A stretch of DNA of 64,000 nucleotides from contig CANMSH010000004.1 in NCBI GenBank assembly GCA_947500525.1, positions 1 to 64,000 on the forward strand, in the 5' to 3' direction. The stretch's first letter is position 1, and each line of letters starts with the position of its first letter. Made by a program: the position numbers and the translations under genes. This document shows, one piece after another, positions 28,689-37,188 of this stretch. Origin of the DNA: an uncultured Flavobacteriaceae bacterium. GTDB lineage: Bacteria > Bacteroidota > Bacteroidia > Flavobacteriales > Flavobacteriaceae. A model generated the notes under the pieces. The model had not been told where the DNA came from. It worked only from the letters and a program-made list of their open reading frames with translations, and did no database searches.

Positions 28689-29027
28689 TTATTTTTTTTT
28701 ATGCTTATTTGGTTCTAAAGACATGATATAATCGTAGCTTTCATTTAAAAGTAGGGCAACTTTATCTAAATCTTTAAGCATTTGCTCGGTGATCAATATG
28801 TATCCATTCATTACAGCTCCATAAGATTTATAATATGTGGTATCGAATTTTGTAAAATACGCTTGTTGGTTTTCCTTCGAAAAACGAATACCAATTTCAC
28901 CAGCTTTATTAAATAATGAAAACATATAACCATTCGCACTTGTGTATGGCATTGTTTTGCCTAAGCGTTCAAAACGAGGGCATTTAGCTACGAGCTCATC
29001 ATATATTTTTAAATTTTCTTCCCACAT
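28689..29027 (-). CDS. Small conserved hypothetical protein (TfoX N-terminal-like)
   Basis: A 112-residue soluble protein. The pattern NGYMFSLFNKAGEIGIRFSKENQQAYFTKFDT...YYKSYGAVMNGYILITEQMLKDL resembles the TfoX N-terminal/YjbR-like fold, in which a small alpha/beta sandwich has unknown ligand. The C-terminus is basic (NKHKKK). It is only 4 nt from the convergent lpxK stop. The family assignment is a pattern impression, not a firm one. Confidence 0.7.
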   Translation of the reverse strand: MWEENLKIYDELVAKCPRFERLGKTMPYTSANGYMFSLFNKAGEIGIRFSKENQQAYFTKFDTTYYKSYGAVMNGYILITEQMLKDLDKVALLLNESYDYIMSLEPNKHKKK

Positions 29028-29038
29028 AAATTCACGTT

Positions 29039-29377
29039 TTAGTTAGAAATGATGCTTCTTTTTTCCAGTTTATTTGCCCTCAAATATAAAAACAATGGAA
29101 ACGTAAAGGCTATAGCGACCAAAAAAGTCAACGGAATTAAAACCCACCAGTACTTTATTTTTAATTTTAAGGATTCTGGAATATACCATGCGAAAAAAGT
29201 CAGCACAACAACCGTTAAATCGGCGCTAAAAGATTTTGCAGGGAATGTCGTTTTCGTCTGGGCAATAAAATTTAAAATTGAAGTATTTTCTTCTGTCTGA
29301 TAAAACTGAATATTAAAATACCAGGTGTAACAAACACCTAAAATGGCCAAAAGCAAGTACACGTATTTGAACTTCAT
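29039..29377 (-). CDS. DUF2834 membrane protein
   Basis: A 112-residue protein with three membrane helices (about residues 4-22, 50-66 and 76-98). The SADLTVVVLTFFAWYIPESLKLKIKYWW and FPLFLYLRANKL blocks match DUF2834 proteins, whose role is unknown. It lies 11 nt upstream of the TfoX-like gene on the same strand, so the pair is probably co-transcribed. Confidence 0.82.
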   Translation of the reverse strand: MKFKYVYLLLAILGVCYTWYFNIQFYQTEENTSILNFIAQTKTTFPAKSFSADLTVVVLTFFAWYIPESLKLKIKYWWVLIPLTFLVAIAFTFPLFLYLRANKLEKRSIISN

Positions 29378-29468
29378 CTAGTATTTATTTAGTTATTTAA
29401 AGGTATAAAAATATCAATAATATTATAAGAGTTGGCTTTAAATGTTGATTGTCAGTTATTTAAAATGA

Positions 29469-29498
29469 TTGATGCGCTAAATATCAATAGCGCATCAA
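29469..29498 (-). terminator. Terminator-like hairpin after the exported NTF2/AraC gene cluster
   Basis: Arms TTGATGCGCTA (29469-29479) and TAGCGCATCAA (29488-29498) are perfectly complementary with an 8-nt loop. On the reverse strand a T-rich stretch (TCATTTTAAATAA) follows. It lies 26 bases past the last gene of the cluster. Confidence 0.75.
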
Positions 29499-29524
29499 AT
29501 AGGTAACAAGAATTTTAATTAGGG

Positions 29525-29986
29525 TTATTCTTTTTTTCTAATACCATTCCATATATCTAGATACATTTTCCATTTATCGTCAATTTTTTTCCAAACAATG
29601 ACATACTTACCTTTCCAATGAGATTCTGAGCCATCGACTTTTTTAGTTTTTCCCTCATAATATCCGTAATCATAGGCCGTATCTTCTTTGATCACGATTT
29701 CTTTTGGATAGATTTTATGATAAGATGTTTCTAAACCCTTGGGAAGCGTCCAGTAATCAATAATTTTTGCTCTTGTATCTAAAATATCTAATCCATTCGG
29801 GAATATTTTCGCATCATCAGTATAAGAATTAGCGATTTGCTCATAGTTTGACGCTACCACATATGAAGAGAATAATTCAGCATTTTTAAGTATTGCATTT
29901 ATATCTTTTTTAGAACCAGTATAGGTTTGCCCCATGATAGTGGTAGAAAAGAGCAATGCAAGAAGTATGAAATAATTGTTTTTCAT
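29525..29986 (-). CDS. Exported NTF2-like (DUF4440) protein
   Basis: A 153-residue protein with a signal peptide ending near TIMGQTY. The mature part matches the SnoaL/DUF4440 cone fold: SYVVASNYEQIANSYTDDAKIFPNG...RAKIIDYW and a C-terminal WKGKYVIVWKKIDDKWKMYLDIWN, a typical DUF4440 ending. These domains often bind or turn over small ligands; the substrate here is unknown. It is the last gene of the putative five-gene reverse cluster, 44 nt after the other NTF2-like gene. Confidence 0.85.
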   Translation of the reverse strand: MKNNYFILLALLFSTTIMGQTYTGSKKDINAILKNAELFSSYVVASNYEQIANSYTDDAKIFPNGLDILDTRAKIIDYWTLPKGLETSYHKIYPKEIVIKEDTAYDYGYYEGKTKKVDGSESHWKGKYVIVWKKIDDKWKMYLDIWNGIRKKE

Positions 29987-30030
29987 TTAAGGAAGTATTT
30001 TGAATATAGATTTTCGTGTATTTTAATTCT

Positions 30031-30450
30031 TTATTTAGGGTAATTTTTGAAAGTAAAAGATTTATGAATTATTTTCCATTTATCTTTCATTTTTAGAAGC
30101 ATTAAGTAATCTGTATAGATTCTTTTTCTTCCTGGCATCAAAATTTCAATTCTTGCAATGGCAGCATTACCCTCAAAATCTATAGAAATGACTTTTCCAA
30201 TACGATTACTTTTAACACCTGGTTTAATATTTTCTATGTATTTCTTACCCGACCAAACCCGCAGTGTATCATTTACAACGAAATATAGATTAAAATCTTC
30301 ATGAAAGGCCGATTTTAAACGATCGGGTTGACCATTTGCCGTTCCTTCTATATAATCATATAATACCTTGTTAATTTTTTCTAATTCTGATTGTGCATTT
30401 GCTCCTATTAAGCCAACTAGAAAAAATGCGACGATAATTGTGTTTTTCAT
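30031..30450 (-). CDS. Exported NTF2-like (lumazine-binding-type) protein
   Basis: A 139-residue protein with a signal peptide cut near GANAQ. The domain KVLYDYIEGTANGQPDRLKSAFHEDFNLYFV...DYLMLLKMKDKWKIIHKSFTFK fits the putative lumazine-binding NTF2 family. It follows the serine-hydrolase-like gene by 31 nt and is followed by a second NTF2-like gene. No catalytic site can be assigned. Export and neighbourhood suggest a periplasmic accessory in the same unit. Confidence 0.85.
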   Translation of the reverse strand: MKNTIIVAFFLVGLIGANAQSELEKINKVLYDYIEGTANGQPDRLKSAFHEDFNLYFVVNDTLRVWSGKKYIENIKPGVKSNRIGKVISIDFEGNAAIARIEILMPGRKRIYTDYLMLLKMKDKWKIIHKSFTFKNYPK

Positions 30451-30481
30451 TCCTTTTGTTTTTTATTAATTTATCATTTGT

Positions 30482-32185
30482 TTAATTCATGCTCAATAAA
30501 GTTTTGTCTTTAACCTTTTCTTTCTTAAACCATATATCATTAATGCCATTTGCCGAGAGTTGAAACCCTGTTATATTTCCGTTTTTATCCTTTTTAAAGG
30601 CTAATGAAGAAAAGTGCCTTCGATTTCCTGTAAATACATTAGGTATTTTCGGATCTAATTGTACAGGCGATATTCTTTGGTGATTTAATAGAAGTTTTCC
30701 TTCTTTCACTGTTAAGGAATATGAAGTGTTCAAGGCTTTGGCATAATATGTCCCTGCATATTGATTTAAACTTTTAGTCCAATTGGCTTTAGGATTATAT
30801 CTCACTAAATGAGAGGTATTATCACCAACGATGATAGATACTTTCTTAGGATCGGTTTTGGAGTCAAATTTGGCAATGACTTCGATACTCGTAATCATTT
30901 GGAAAGAATCCTTAGATAGAGGAACGAGAGCACTCTCGTTACCCGGACCTCTATGATATCGCAAAGTATCGTTCACAACATGAATTTTTCGTGTACTGTA
31001 ATTATTGATATCCCAATAATTTCCTTCGAACTTAGCGAGTTGCTTGGCTGATAATTTTTTAGAAACAAATTTTGTAGGTTCAATCGATCTCGACTCTAGA
31101 AAATCTTCAATGAAGAGCGCACTGGCTCCGGTACCGGCATAACCATTATATGCACCATCATTACCCATTATTACAACAGCAAGATTATAATCGGGATAGC
31201 GAATCAATTTACTGGCATACCCGCCTGACACATCTGTATGATATAGCTTTTTGGTGCCTCTAAAATTCCAAAATCGATGCCCGCCAGTGTATAATGCCAT
31301 ATTCTCTTCTCTTACTCTTTTTTTGTTAATGATAGAGAGACCGTCAAATTTTTTAATGATATTCTCATTTCCAATTTTCGGACTTTCAAGTTCTTTTGCC
31401 CATAAACACATATCCTCTACGGTTGTGTATAAGTCAGTAACCAAGGTATGCGCATAATTAGCGGGTGAATTGATAAATTTACCCTGATGAGAAAAGTAAC
31501 CTTGAGCTTTGTTTTTAATGATAGTACCTTGAATATCAAAAACAGAATTCGTCATCCCTAAAGGTTCAAAGATCTCTTTCGTTATGAAATTTGAATAAGA
31601 CGTTTTACTAATTTTAGCAATAAGGTCTTCGAGTATCATGAATCCCATCTCAGAAAAAAGTTGAACTTCGGTATTATTCGTTGTTGATTTTGACTGATTG
31701 TGAATCATCTGATACGCATGTTCTTTGGTAAAAATATCTTCATCATTCCATCCGGCAAGAGATTTTGCAACGACATCATTGTTTAAACCTCCTGTATGAT
31801 GTATTAATTGTTGGATACTAATAGCGTTTGAAAAAGGCACACGTTTGGGTAGGTACTTTCGTATATCATCTTTTAAAGATAATTGACCTCTTTCTTCTAA
31901 TAATAACAATGCATATACTGTGAACTCCTTGGCAAGATCGCCAATATTGAATTTGGTAGAGAAGGTTATGGGAATTTGATGTTCTAAATTTGCCATACCG
32001 TAACCTTTAGTATGTACGATTTTTCCATCATTTAAAATTCCTACCGCTATGCCCGGAATATTTTGTGCATTCCATTGCGCGAAAATTTCATCTATTTGGC
32101 TTGAGCTGATGTTCCTTTTTTTAACTTCCTGTGAAAATGAAGTAATCATTGACAGAGATAAAAGTAGTGTACATAAATTTTTCAT
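30482..32185 (-). CDS. Beta-lactamase/serine-hydrolase-fold protein with altered catalytic motifs
   Basis: A 567-residue protein from ATG 32185; a 39-residue upstream extension is rejected since this Met opens a signal peptide (MKNLCTLLLSLSMITSFSQE). The class C beta-lactamase-like domain (residues 30-370) is followed by a C-terminal DUF3471-like beta domain. In the SxxK position the sequence is D83-LAK86, so the nucleophile Ser is Asp; the YxN motif is F177-S-E. The GG.G region (VSGGYASKL) is kept. It may be a pseudoenzyme or use different chemistry. It lies 11 nt downstream of the DJ-1-like gene. Confidence 0.85.
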   Translation of the reverse strand: MKNLCTLLLSLSMITSFSQEVKKRNISSSQIDEIFAQWNAQNIPGIAVGILNDGKIVHTKGYGMANLEHQIPITFSTKFNIGDLAKEFTVYALLLLEERGQLSLKDDIRKYLPKRVPFSNAISIQQLIHHTGGLNNDVVAKSLAGWNDEDIFTKEHAYQMIHNQSKSTTNNTEVQLFSEMGFMILEDLIAKISKTSYSNFITKEIFEPLGMTNSVFDIQGTIIKNKAQGYFSHQGKFINSPANYAHTLVTDLYTTVEDMCLWAKELESPKIGNENIIKKFDGLSIINKKRVREENMALYTGGHRFWNFRGTKKLYHTDVSGGYASKLIRYPDYNLAVVIMGNDGAYNGYAGTGASALFIEDFLESRSIEPTKFVSKKLSAKQLAKFEGNYWDINNYSTRKIHVVNDTLRYHRGPGNESALVPLSKDSFQMITSIEVIAKFDSKTDPKKVSIIVGDNTSHLVRYNPKANWTKSLNQYAGTYYAKALNTSYSLTVKEGKLLLNHQRISPVQLDPKIPNVFTGNRRHFSSLAFKKDKNGNITGFQLSANGINDIWFKKEKVKDKTLLSMN

Positions 32186-32196
32186 ATTATTTTCGT

Positions 32197-32976
32197 TTAA
32201 AGTTCTTTCAATGTTGCCACAATTTTTTCGGCCAAGATGGAGGCCGTCGTTGGATCTTGTCCTGTAATTAAGCGTCCATCTACTTGATAGAAACCGTCCC
32301 ACCCTTTTTCTGAATACATAAAATTTCCTCCTCGTTCTTTTACGATTTCTTCAATTGAAAAAGGAAATGTTTTATAGTATGCTGCGTCTTTGTTTTCGAA
32401 TAGATCGGGAAACCCATTAACTCGTTTGTCTTTGTACAAATAATTGCCATCAGCTGTCGTTAAGTTTACAAGTCCTGCGGTACCATGGCAGATTGCCGAA
32501 ACGACACCATTATTTGCGTAAACACTCCTTGATATATTTTGGATTGCCTTATTTTCAGGAACGCCGAACATCGCGGCTCCACCACCACCATAATAAACAG
32601 CTTTATAGTCTTCAGGTTTTATAGTAATTGGTTTGGAGGTGTTTTTAAGCTTATCCATAAAGCCTGAATCATAAATATATTTCTTTTGAATAGAGTCGGA
32701 TGTGTTTAAATACCCAATAGGAATCGCGCCGCCATCTGGACTCACAAAATCTATATGATAACCCTCTTTTATAAAAACATCATAGGCCAATACAATTTCT
32801 GCGAAATGATTTGACGTGTTGATGTTCGTATTACCATATGTATGTTGATTGGAAACAATGAAAAGAATCTTATTTTTATTAGTCTCAGTAGTGACTGTTT
32901 TATCCTTATTTGAAGGTTTAAAATCACAGCTAATTAAAAAAAAGAGTGTTACTACATAAAGAATAAGTGTTCGCAT
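32197..32976 (-). CDS. DJ-1/PfpI (Hsp31-like) family lipoprotein
   Basis: A 259-residue protein with lipobox LISC (Cys17), so predicted to be a lipoprotein. The DJ-1/PfpI fold follows: Glu60 (HFAE), YYGGGGAAMFGVPENKA and the nucleophile elbow AICHG (Cys163), then VDGRLITGQDPTTASILAEKIV, closest in pattern to Hsp31/HchA-type class I glutamine-amidotransferase-like proteins. The elbow Cys-His is kept, so hydrolase or glyoxalase-type activity is possible. It is the second gene of the reverse cluster, 87 nt after the AraC regulator. Confidence 0.88.
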   Translation of the reverse strand: MRTLILYVVTLFFLISCDFKPSNKDKTVTTETNKNKILFIVSNQHTYGNTNINTSNHFAEIVLAYDVFIKEGYHIDFVSPDGGAIPIGYLNTSDSIQKKYIYDSGFMDKLKNTSKPITIKPEDYKAVYYGGGGAAMFGVPENKAIQNISRSVYANNGVVSAICHGTAGLVNLTTADGNYLYKDKRVNGFPDLFENKDAAYYKTFPFSIEEIVKERGGNFMYSEKGWDGFYQVDGRLITGQDPTTASILAEKIVATLKEL

Positions 32977-33063
32977 GCTTAATTATTTTAAAGCAATATG
33001 AAATATAATTCTTTAAAAAGGTTCTAGACTTATAAATCCGAAGTACTGATTTATAAATTTGAA

Positions 33064-34104
33064 CTAAAATTGTTCTTTAAATTTTGAGGGCGTAGTGCCT
33101 ACAATTTTCTTAAAAGTTGCGTAGAACGTAGATTTAGAATTGAAACCGCATTCGTATCCGATAGCTTCTAGTGTCAATTGATCATTTGACAACACTATTT
33201 TTTTAGCTTCTTTTATGCGGTATTCATTAATAAATATTGGGAAGCTCTTACCTAAATTGTCATTAAGTAATTGTGAAAATTGATGTGTTGAGATTTGTAA
33301 TTTTTTAGCCACATCTGAAGATTTTAAATTAGGATTTTTATAGAGTTCTTCTTGCGTCATTACTTTGTTAAGTTGTTCTAATAAACGCAGCGCTTCATCA
33401 TTATCCATCTTTTTATCACCATATTTATTTTTTTTCTGAAACAATATGACATTTCTGTTTTTTCCAAATAGTAAAAACAAGATCAATAAGTAAAGTAAAA
33501 AAGAGAAGGTGAGTGCACCCGAAATATAATTGATAAAACTGGTGAAATAGTAAGATGATAGTAATATAAGATTACCTATAATAAGACTAAACAACCAGGT
33601 GTCTAAACGAGTCACTTTTTGACTTCGATCAAATAATGTTTGTAATCGAGGAGCCAACATGTATAACGAGGCAAGAAGGTAGACAAACCATTGAATGTAT
33701 ATAGTTTTAATGATATACGGTCTCCATAGTTTAATGTGTGTTTTAAATGGGTACATGTACCCCACGACTAAAGCCACTATTAAAAGAATAAAAATATGAT
33801 ACTTCCATATAGTCTTAACATTGCTTTCTGGCTGAATGACTGATTTAACATAGAGATATAGAAAGGGTCCAATAAAAAAACATGCAGTTAGCCCAAGTTG
33901 TAAATAATGGAATGATAATTCGGGATTGAAATGAAAAAAAACAGATTTTCCAATTCTGATACTTAACATCAATAAAAACGCCCCTAAGAATTTTGTCGAA
34001 ATTTGTTTCGGTTTTACGTAGAAGAGAAAGTACAGACTTAAAACCAATCCGTTAAAAGCACCCAAGGCACTAAAAAAAAATAACAGTTCTCTATTGAACT
34101 CCAT
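33064..34104 (-). CDS. Membrane-anchored AraC-family transcriptional regulator
   Basis: A 346-residue protein with about seven membrane helices over residues 8-215, then a cytoplasmic linker and a C-terminal AraC helix-turn-helix domain (residues 240-346: LKSSDVAKKLQISTHQFSQLLND..., LEAIGYECGFNSKSTFYATFKKIVGTTPSKF). Such 7TM-AraC proteins are common in Bacteroidota and are thought to sense membrane or periplasmic signals. It leads a run of four exported-protein genes on the same strand, which it may control. Confidence 0.9.
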   Translation of the reverse strand: MEFNRELLFFFSALGAFNGLVLSLYFLFYVKPKQISTKFLGAFLLMLSIRIGKSVFFHFNPELSFHYLQLGLTACFFIGPFLYLYVKSVIQPESNVKTIWKYHIFILLIVALVVGYMYPFKTHIKLWRPYIIKTIYIQWFVYLLASLYMLAPRLQTLFDRSQKVTRLDTWLFSLIIGNLILLSSYYFTSFINYISGALTFSFLLYLLILFLLFGKNRNVILFQKKNKYGDKKMDNDEALRLLEQLNKVMTQEELYKNPNLKSSDVAKKLQISTHQFSQLLNDNLGKSFPIFINEYRIKEAKKIVLSNDQLTLEAIGYECGFNSKSTFYATFKKIVGTTPSKFKEQF

Positions 34105-34180
34105 ATGAACAACTATTTAAGTCGAATTTTAGAAAGTTAAAGATATTAATTTAATTATAAGATACCTTTTAATAGTAATC

Positions 34181-34212
34181 AAAAAAGGCCTTCGATAGAA
34201 GACCTTTTTTTT
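34181..34212. terminator. Hairpin 1 of the repeat pair, terminator-like
   Basis: AAAAAAGG...CTTC, loop GATA, GAAG...CCTTTTTTTT, with one internal mismatch. A and T tracts on both sides make it usable on either strand. It directly precedes repeat copy 1. Confidence 0.75.
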
Positions 34213-34264
34213 AACTAACTCAAATAATTCATACAATGAAAACAAATTTTACTTTGTTTCAATA
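34209..34264. repeat. Direct repeat, copy 1
   Basis: Begins TTTTAACTAACTCAAATAAT and ends TTTGTTTCAATA. It shares most positions with copy 2 138 nt downstream. It contains a tiny frame (34236 on, MKTNFTLFQYA, stop) that copy 2 lacks. Confidence 0.8.
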
Positions 34265-34318
34265 TGCTTAATGCAACTCTCGTGCCAAACTTTTAAAAAG
34301 GTACTGTTTTAAGCTAAA

Positions 34319-34350
34319 AAAACGCCTTATTTTCTAAGGCGTTTTCTTTT
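34319..34350. terminator. Hairpin 2 of the repeat pair, terminator-like
   Basis: AAAACGCCTTA (34319-34329) pairs perfectly with TAAGGCGTTTT (34335-34345), 5-nt loop, A and T tracts flanking. It directly precedes repeat copy 2. On the reverse strand it lies downstream of lipA and can terminate it. Confidence 0.82.
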
Positions 34351-34404
34351 AACTAACTCAAATAATTTATACAATGTAAACAAAATTGTCATCTTGTTTC
34401 AATA
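34347..34404. repeat. Direct repeat, copy 2
   Basis: Begins TTTTAACTAACTCAAATAAT and ends TTGTTTCAATA; differs from copy 1 by a few substitutions and a 2-nt insertion in the second half. The ATG of copy 1 is followed here by an immediate TAA. Confidence 0.8.
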
Positions 34405-34483
34405 ATATAACGCAAATATCGGAGTAATATTGTATGCGCCTAGTTAACAAAAGGTTAAACAGTGTTACAATACTGTTAATACT

Positions 34484-35350
34484 TTATAGAATATGTTTTT
34501 GAGCTTTATAAGATGATCTAACGAGCGCTCCACTTTCCACATGTCTAAAACCCATTTCTAAACCAATGGTTTCATATTTTTTGAATTGTTCGGGAGTGAT
34601 AAATTCTTTTACAGGAAGATGTTTTTTGCTCGGTTGTAAGTATTGACCAATAGTCACCACATCTACCTTGGCCGTTCTCAAATCTTTCATAGTTTGGATG
34701 ACTTCTTCTTCTAGCTCACCGAGGCCAAGCATAATTCCAGACTTTGTTCTATTAATACCACTATCTTTTAAGTACTTTAAAACAGCCAAACTTCGATCAT
34801 ACTTTGCCTGTATACGAACTTCACGTGTTAAACGTCTAACGGTTTCAACATTATGAGATACTACTTCGGGGGCAACGGCAACAATTCGATCAATATTTTT
34901 ATGTATTAATTGAAAGTCAGGAATGAGTGTTTCTAAGGTCGTATTAGGATTCGCTCTGCGAATAGCCTTCACAGTCTCAGCCCAGATAATTGAGCCTCCA
35001 TCTTTAAGATCATCTCTGTCTACCGAGGTTACTACGGCATGTTTTATTTGCATTATTTTGATTGAGCGAGCTACTTTTTCTGGTTCTTCCCAGTCTACAG
35101 TATCGGGTCTACCAGTTTTAACTCCACAAAAACCACAAGAACGTGTACAAGTATTACCTAAGATCATAAACGTAGCAGTTCCTTCTCCCCAGCATTCTCC
35201 CATATTAGGGCAACTACCGCTAGTACAAATAGTATGTAAATCATACTTATCAACCAAACCTCGAAGTTCGGTATACTTTTTACCAACAGGTAATTTAACA
35301 CGTAACCATTTTGGCTTTTTAACAGGTGTTATTTCGGGTGATACTGCCAT
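34484..35350 (-). CDS. lipA: Lipoyl synthase
   Basis: A 288-residue radical-SAM enzyme that inserts sulfur at C6 and C8 of octanoyl-protein to make lipoyl groups. Both FeS sets are visible: the auxiliary cluster [13 protein letters not shown] and the SAM cluster CTRSCGFC; the C-terminal RSSY ligand motif is present. It supplies the cofactor for complexes that use LpdA. The TAACTTTG box at 35374-35367 gives it its own promoter inside the 3' end of the Nramp-like gene. Confidence 0.96.
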   Translation of the reverse strand: MAVSPEITPVKKPKWLRVKLPVGKKYTELRGLVDKYDLHTICTSGSCPNMGECWGEGTATFMILGNTCTRSCGFCGVKTGRPDTVDWEEPEKVARSIKIMQIKHAVVTSVDRDDLKDGGSIIWAETVKAIRRANPNTTLETLIPDFQLIHKNIDRIVAVAPEVVSHNVETVRRLTREVRIQAKYDRSLAVLKYLKDSGINRTKSGIMLGLGELEEEVIQTMKDLRTAKVDVVTIGQYLQPSKKHLPVKEFITPEQFKKYETIGLEMGFRHVESGALVRSSYKAQKHIL

Positions 35351-35366
35351 AACTAAAATTAGACTA

Positions 35367-35374
35367 CAAAGTTA
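35367..35374 (-). promoter_or_regulatory. Candidate -7 box of lipA
   Basis: On the reverse strand TAACTTTG fits TAnnTTTG exactly; a TTTG lies upstream with a 16-nt gap, shorter than the usual ~19. It would start lipA with a leader of about 10 nt. Confidence 0.5.
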
Positions 35375-36589
35375 CAAATTCATTAAATACCAAATACTAA
35401 ATCCGATTAAGAAAATAATACCTAAATAACTGAGTATTTTCATTGCAGTCGATGGATGCCATTTTTTTGGAGTATGACGACTAGAAATCAACATAAAATT
35501 TGCAATCGCGTAAAATGGAGCAGTTAGAAATGACAAAATTGTAGCAATTTTCACCATGGTAATCATGTTTGAAATAAAGAATGATAGAATAATAATGGTA
35601 CCCGCTGCCAATATGAGAATCCATATTAAATAGTTTGATTTAAATGTCTTTTCGAAAATTAATTCTGTCGACTTTGCCATCGCTCTAGGAGAAGCATCCA
35701 AAGTTGTTAACGTAGTGCTAAACATTGTTGTAAATGCAGCTATGGCTACAAATATAGAGGTGGCTTCACCCAAATTTTGGGTATATAAGTTAATGAGTTG
35801 TTGCGCAAATTTACCTGCTGAACTACTAAACTGTTCTCCAGATCCAAACATCACAAAGGTTCCAAGCGAAATAAAACAGATTCCTAAAAACACTGTGCCT
35901 ATGTATCCGAGATTAAAATCAAACATGGTTTTTTTCATGTTGAAATCATCACTGGTATTTTTTTGTTTCTCTAAGGCCCAAAGAGAATGCCAAGCTGATA
36001 TATCCAGCGGAGCGGGCATCCATCCAAGAAAAGCGATCAGAAAAGCAATTTCTGTACTACCTTTCGGAAATACAGGTGTAAAATTATGCGACGTATCTGT
36101 ATTAAAAATTGCAATGATCACGGCAATAATAGTACTTACAGTTAAAGTTATTATGATTACTTTAATAAAATTATCTAAGAACTTGTATTTACCTATCATA
36201 ATAATTAAGAGGCAAATAAAGGTGATGATAATACTCCAGATCGTCAAATTTAATTCAATACCAAAAAGATTAGCTGCCAAACCTGCTGTTACTATGGTCA
36301 CCGCAGCTTGAATGGTAAACATGGTTGCAAAAGTGAGGACATAGTAACCAATAAGAACACTTTTCCCTAATTTTTTATAACCATCAATTAAACTTTCTCC
36401 GGTTGCAGTGGCATACCGTGGTCCATACTGAAAAAATGGATACTTAAAGAGATTGACTAAAAGCAAGGCCCAAAGTAGACCAAAGCCAAAATCGGCACCA
36501 GCACGCGTTGATTGTACTAAGTGTGAGACCCCAATAGCAGCACCAGCGAATAAAAGTCCTGGGCCTAAAGATTGTAGTAATTTCTTCAT
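35372..36589 (-). CDS. Nramp-family transporter, non-canonical metal site
   Basis: A 405-residue protein with about 11 membrane helices and the Nramp layout, starting LGPGLLFAGAAIG. In canonical Nramp, helix 1 carries DPGN and helix 6 MPH as metal ligands. Here the aligned helix-1 position reads GVSH (residues 20-23) and helix 6 reads M191-PA, so Asp, Asn and His ligands are missing. Substrate is therefore uncertain and may not be Mn/Fe. It is 31 nt downstream of the ECF sigma gene on the same strand. Confidence 0.85.
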   Translation of the reverse strand: MKKLLQSLGPGLLFAGAAIGVSHLVQSTRAGADFGFGLLWALLLVNLFKYPFFQYGPRYATATGESLIDGYKKLGKSVLIGYYVLTFATMFTIQAAVTIVTAGLAANLFGIELNLTIWSIIITFICLLIIMIGKYKFLDNFIKVIIITLTVSTIIAVIIAIFNTDTSHNFTPVFPKGSTEIAFLIAFLGWMPAPLDISAWHSLWALEKQKNTSDDFNMKKTMFDFNLGYIGTVFLGICFISLGTFVMFGSGEQFSSSAGKFAQQLINLYTQNLGEATSIFVAIAAFTTMFSTTLTTLDASPRAMAKSTELIFEKTFKSNYLIWILILAAGTIIILSFFISNMITMVKIATILSFLTAPFYAIANFMLISSRHTPKKWHPSTAMKILSYLGIIFLIGFSIWYLMNL

Positions 36590-36620
36590 ACGGTATATAT
36601 GAGGTGAAAATACTAAATTT

Positions 36621-37178
36621 TTAAGAATCTGATTTTTTAATGATTTCGGCTAACAGTTTCTTAGCTCTTAATAATTTTACCTTTACATTATTCATTGGTT
36701 CATCTAAGTTTGACGCAATTTCTTTATAACTCATTTCCTTAAAAAAACGCAAATGAATTATTTCTTGATAATGTGGTTTTAATTGTTTGATATAGCTTAA
36801 TAACTCGGCTAAATTTTGCTCAATAATAAGTTTGTCAACAGGAGTTGGGTCATCATCTTTTACTTTATAAGCATCATTTTCTTTACTCAAAGAAACGGTT
36901 TCAGTTTTTTGTTTCCGAAGATGATCGATATAAATATTTTTTGAAATTGAGATTAACCATGTTTTGAATTTATAATCATCGTTAAAGGTGGCAATTTTAT
37001 CAAAAGCTTTGGCAAATGTTTTAATAGTAATGTCTTCGGCTTCTTCTTCATCGTCGGTCTTACTGAACTGAAAACGATACACATCTTTCCAATATGTATT
37101 TAATAAGAGGGTATACGCACTTTCTTCACCTTTTTTGGCGTTTTGGATAGCTTGTGTAATTTTTATCGTTTCCTTCAT
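36621..37178 (-). CDS. ECF-type RNA polymerase sigma factor
   Basis: A 185-residue sigma-70-family protein. Region 2 is at residues 20-90 (YTLLLNTYWKDVYRFQFSKTDDEEEAEDITIKTFAKAFDKI, FKTWLISISKNIYIDHLRK) and region 4 at 130-175 (LKPHYQEIIHLRFFKEMSYKEIASNLDEPMNNVKVKLLRAKKLL). No anti-sigma gene is adjacent. It lies 10 nt downstream of the GT2 gene and just before the Nramp-like gene, so a GT2-sigma-Nramp transcript is possible. Confidence 0.93.
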   Translation of the reverse strand: MKETIKITQAIQNAKKGEESAYTLLLNTYWKDVYRFQFSKTDDEEEAEDITIKTFAKAFDKIATFNDDYKFKTWLISISKNIYIDHLRKQKTETVSLSKENDAYKVKDDDPTPVDKLIIEQNLAELLSYIKQLKPHYQEIIHLRFFKEMSYKEIASNLDEPMNNVKVKLLRAKKLLAEIIKKSDS

Positions 37179-37188
37179 ATAATGTAAA

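Larger units (their letters stand above)
34105..34483. other. Gene-free spacer carrying two direct repeats and two hairpins
   Basis: About 380 bases between the AraC gene and lipA with no gene. It holds two copies of a roughly 57-nt repeat, each preceded (on the forward strand) by a terminator-like hairpin, as listed separately. The rest is AT-rich. Confidence 0.6.

Noticed and set aside
34209-34404. Possible CRISPR array
   Set aside because: Only two copies, longer than usual repeats, with hairpins in the spacing and no cas genes in the window.
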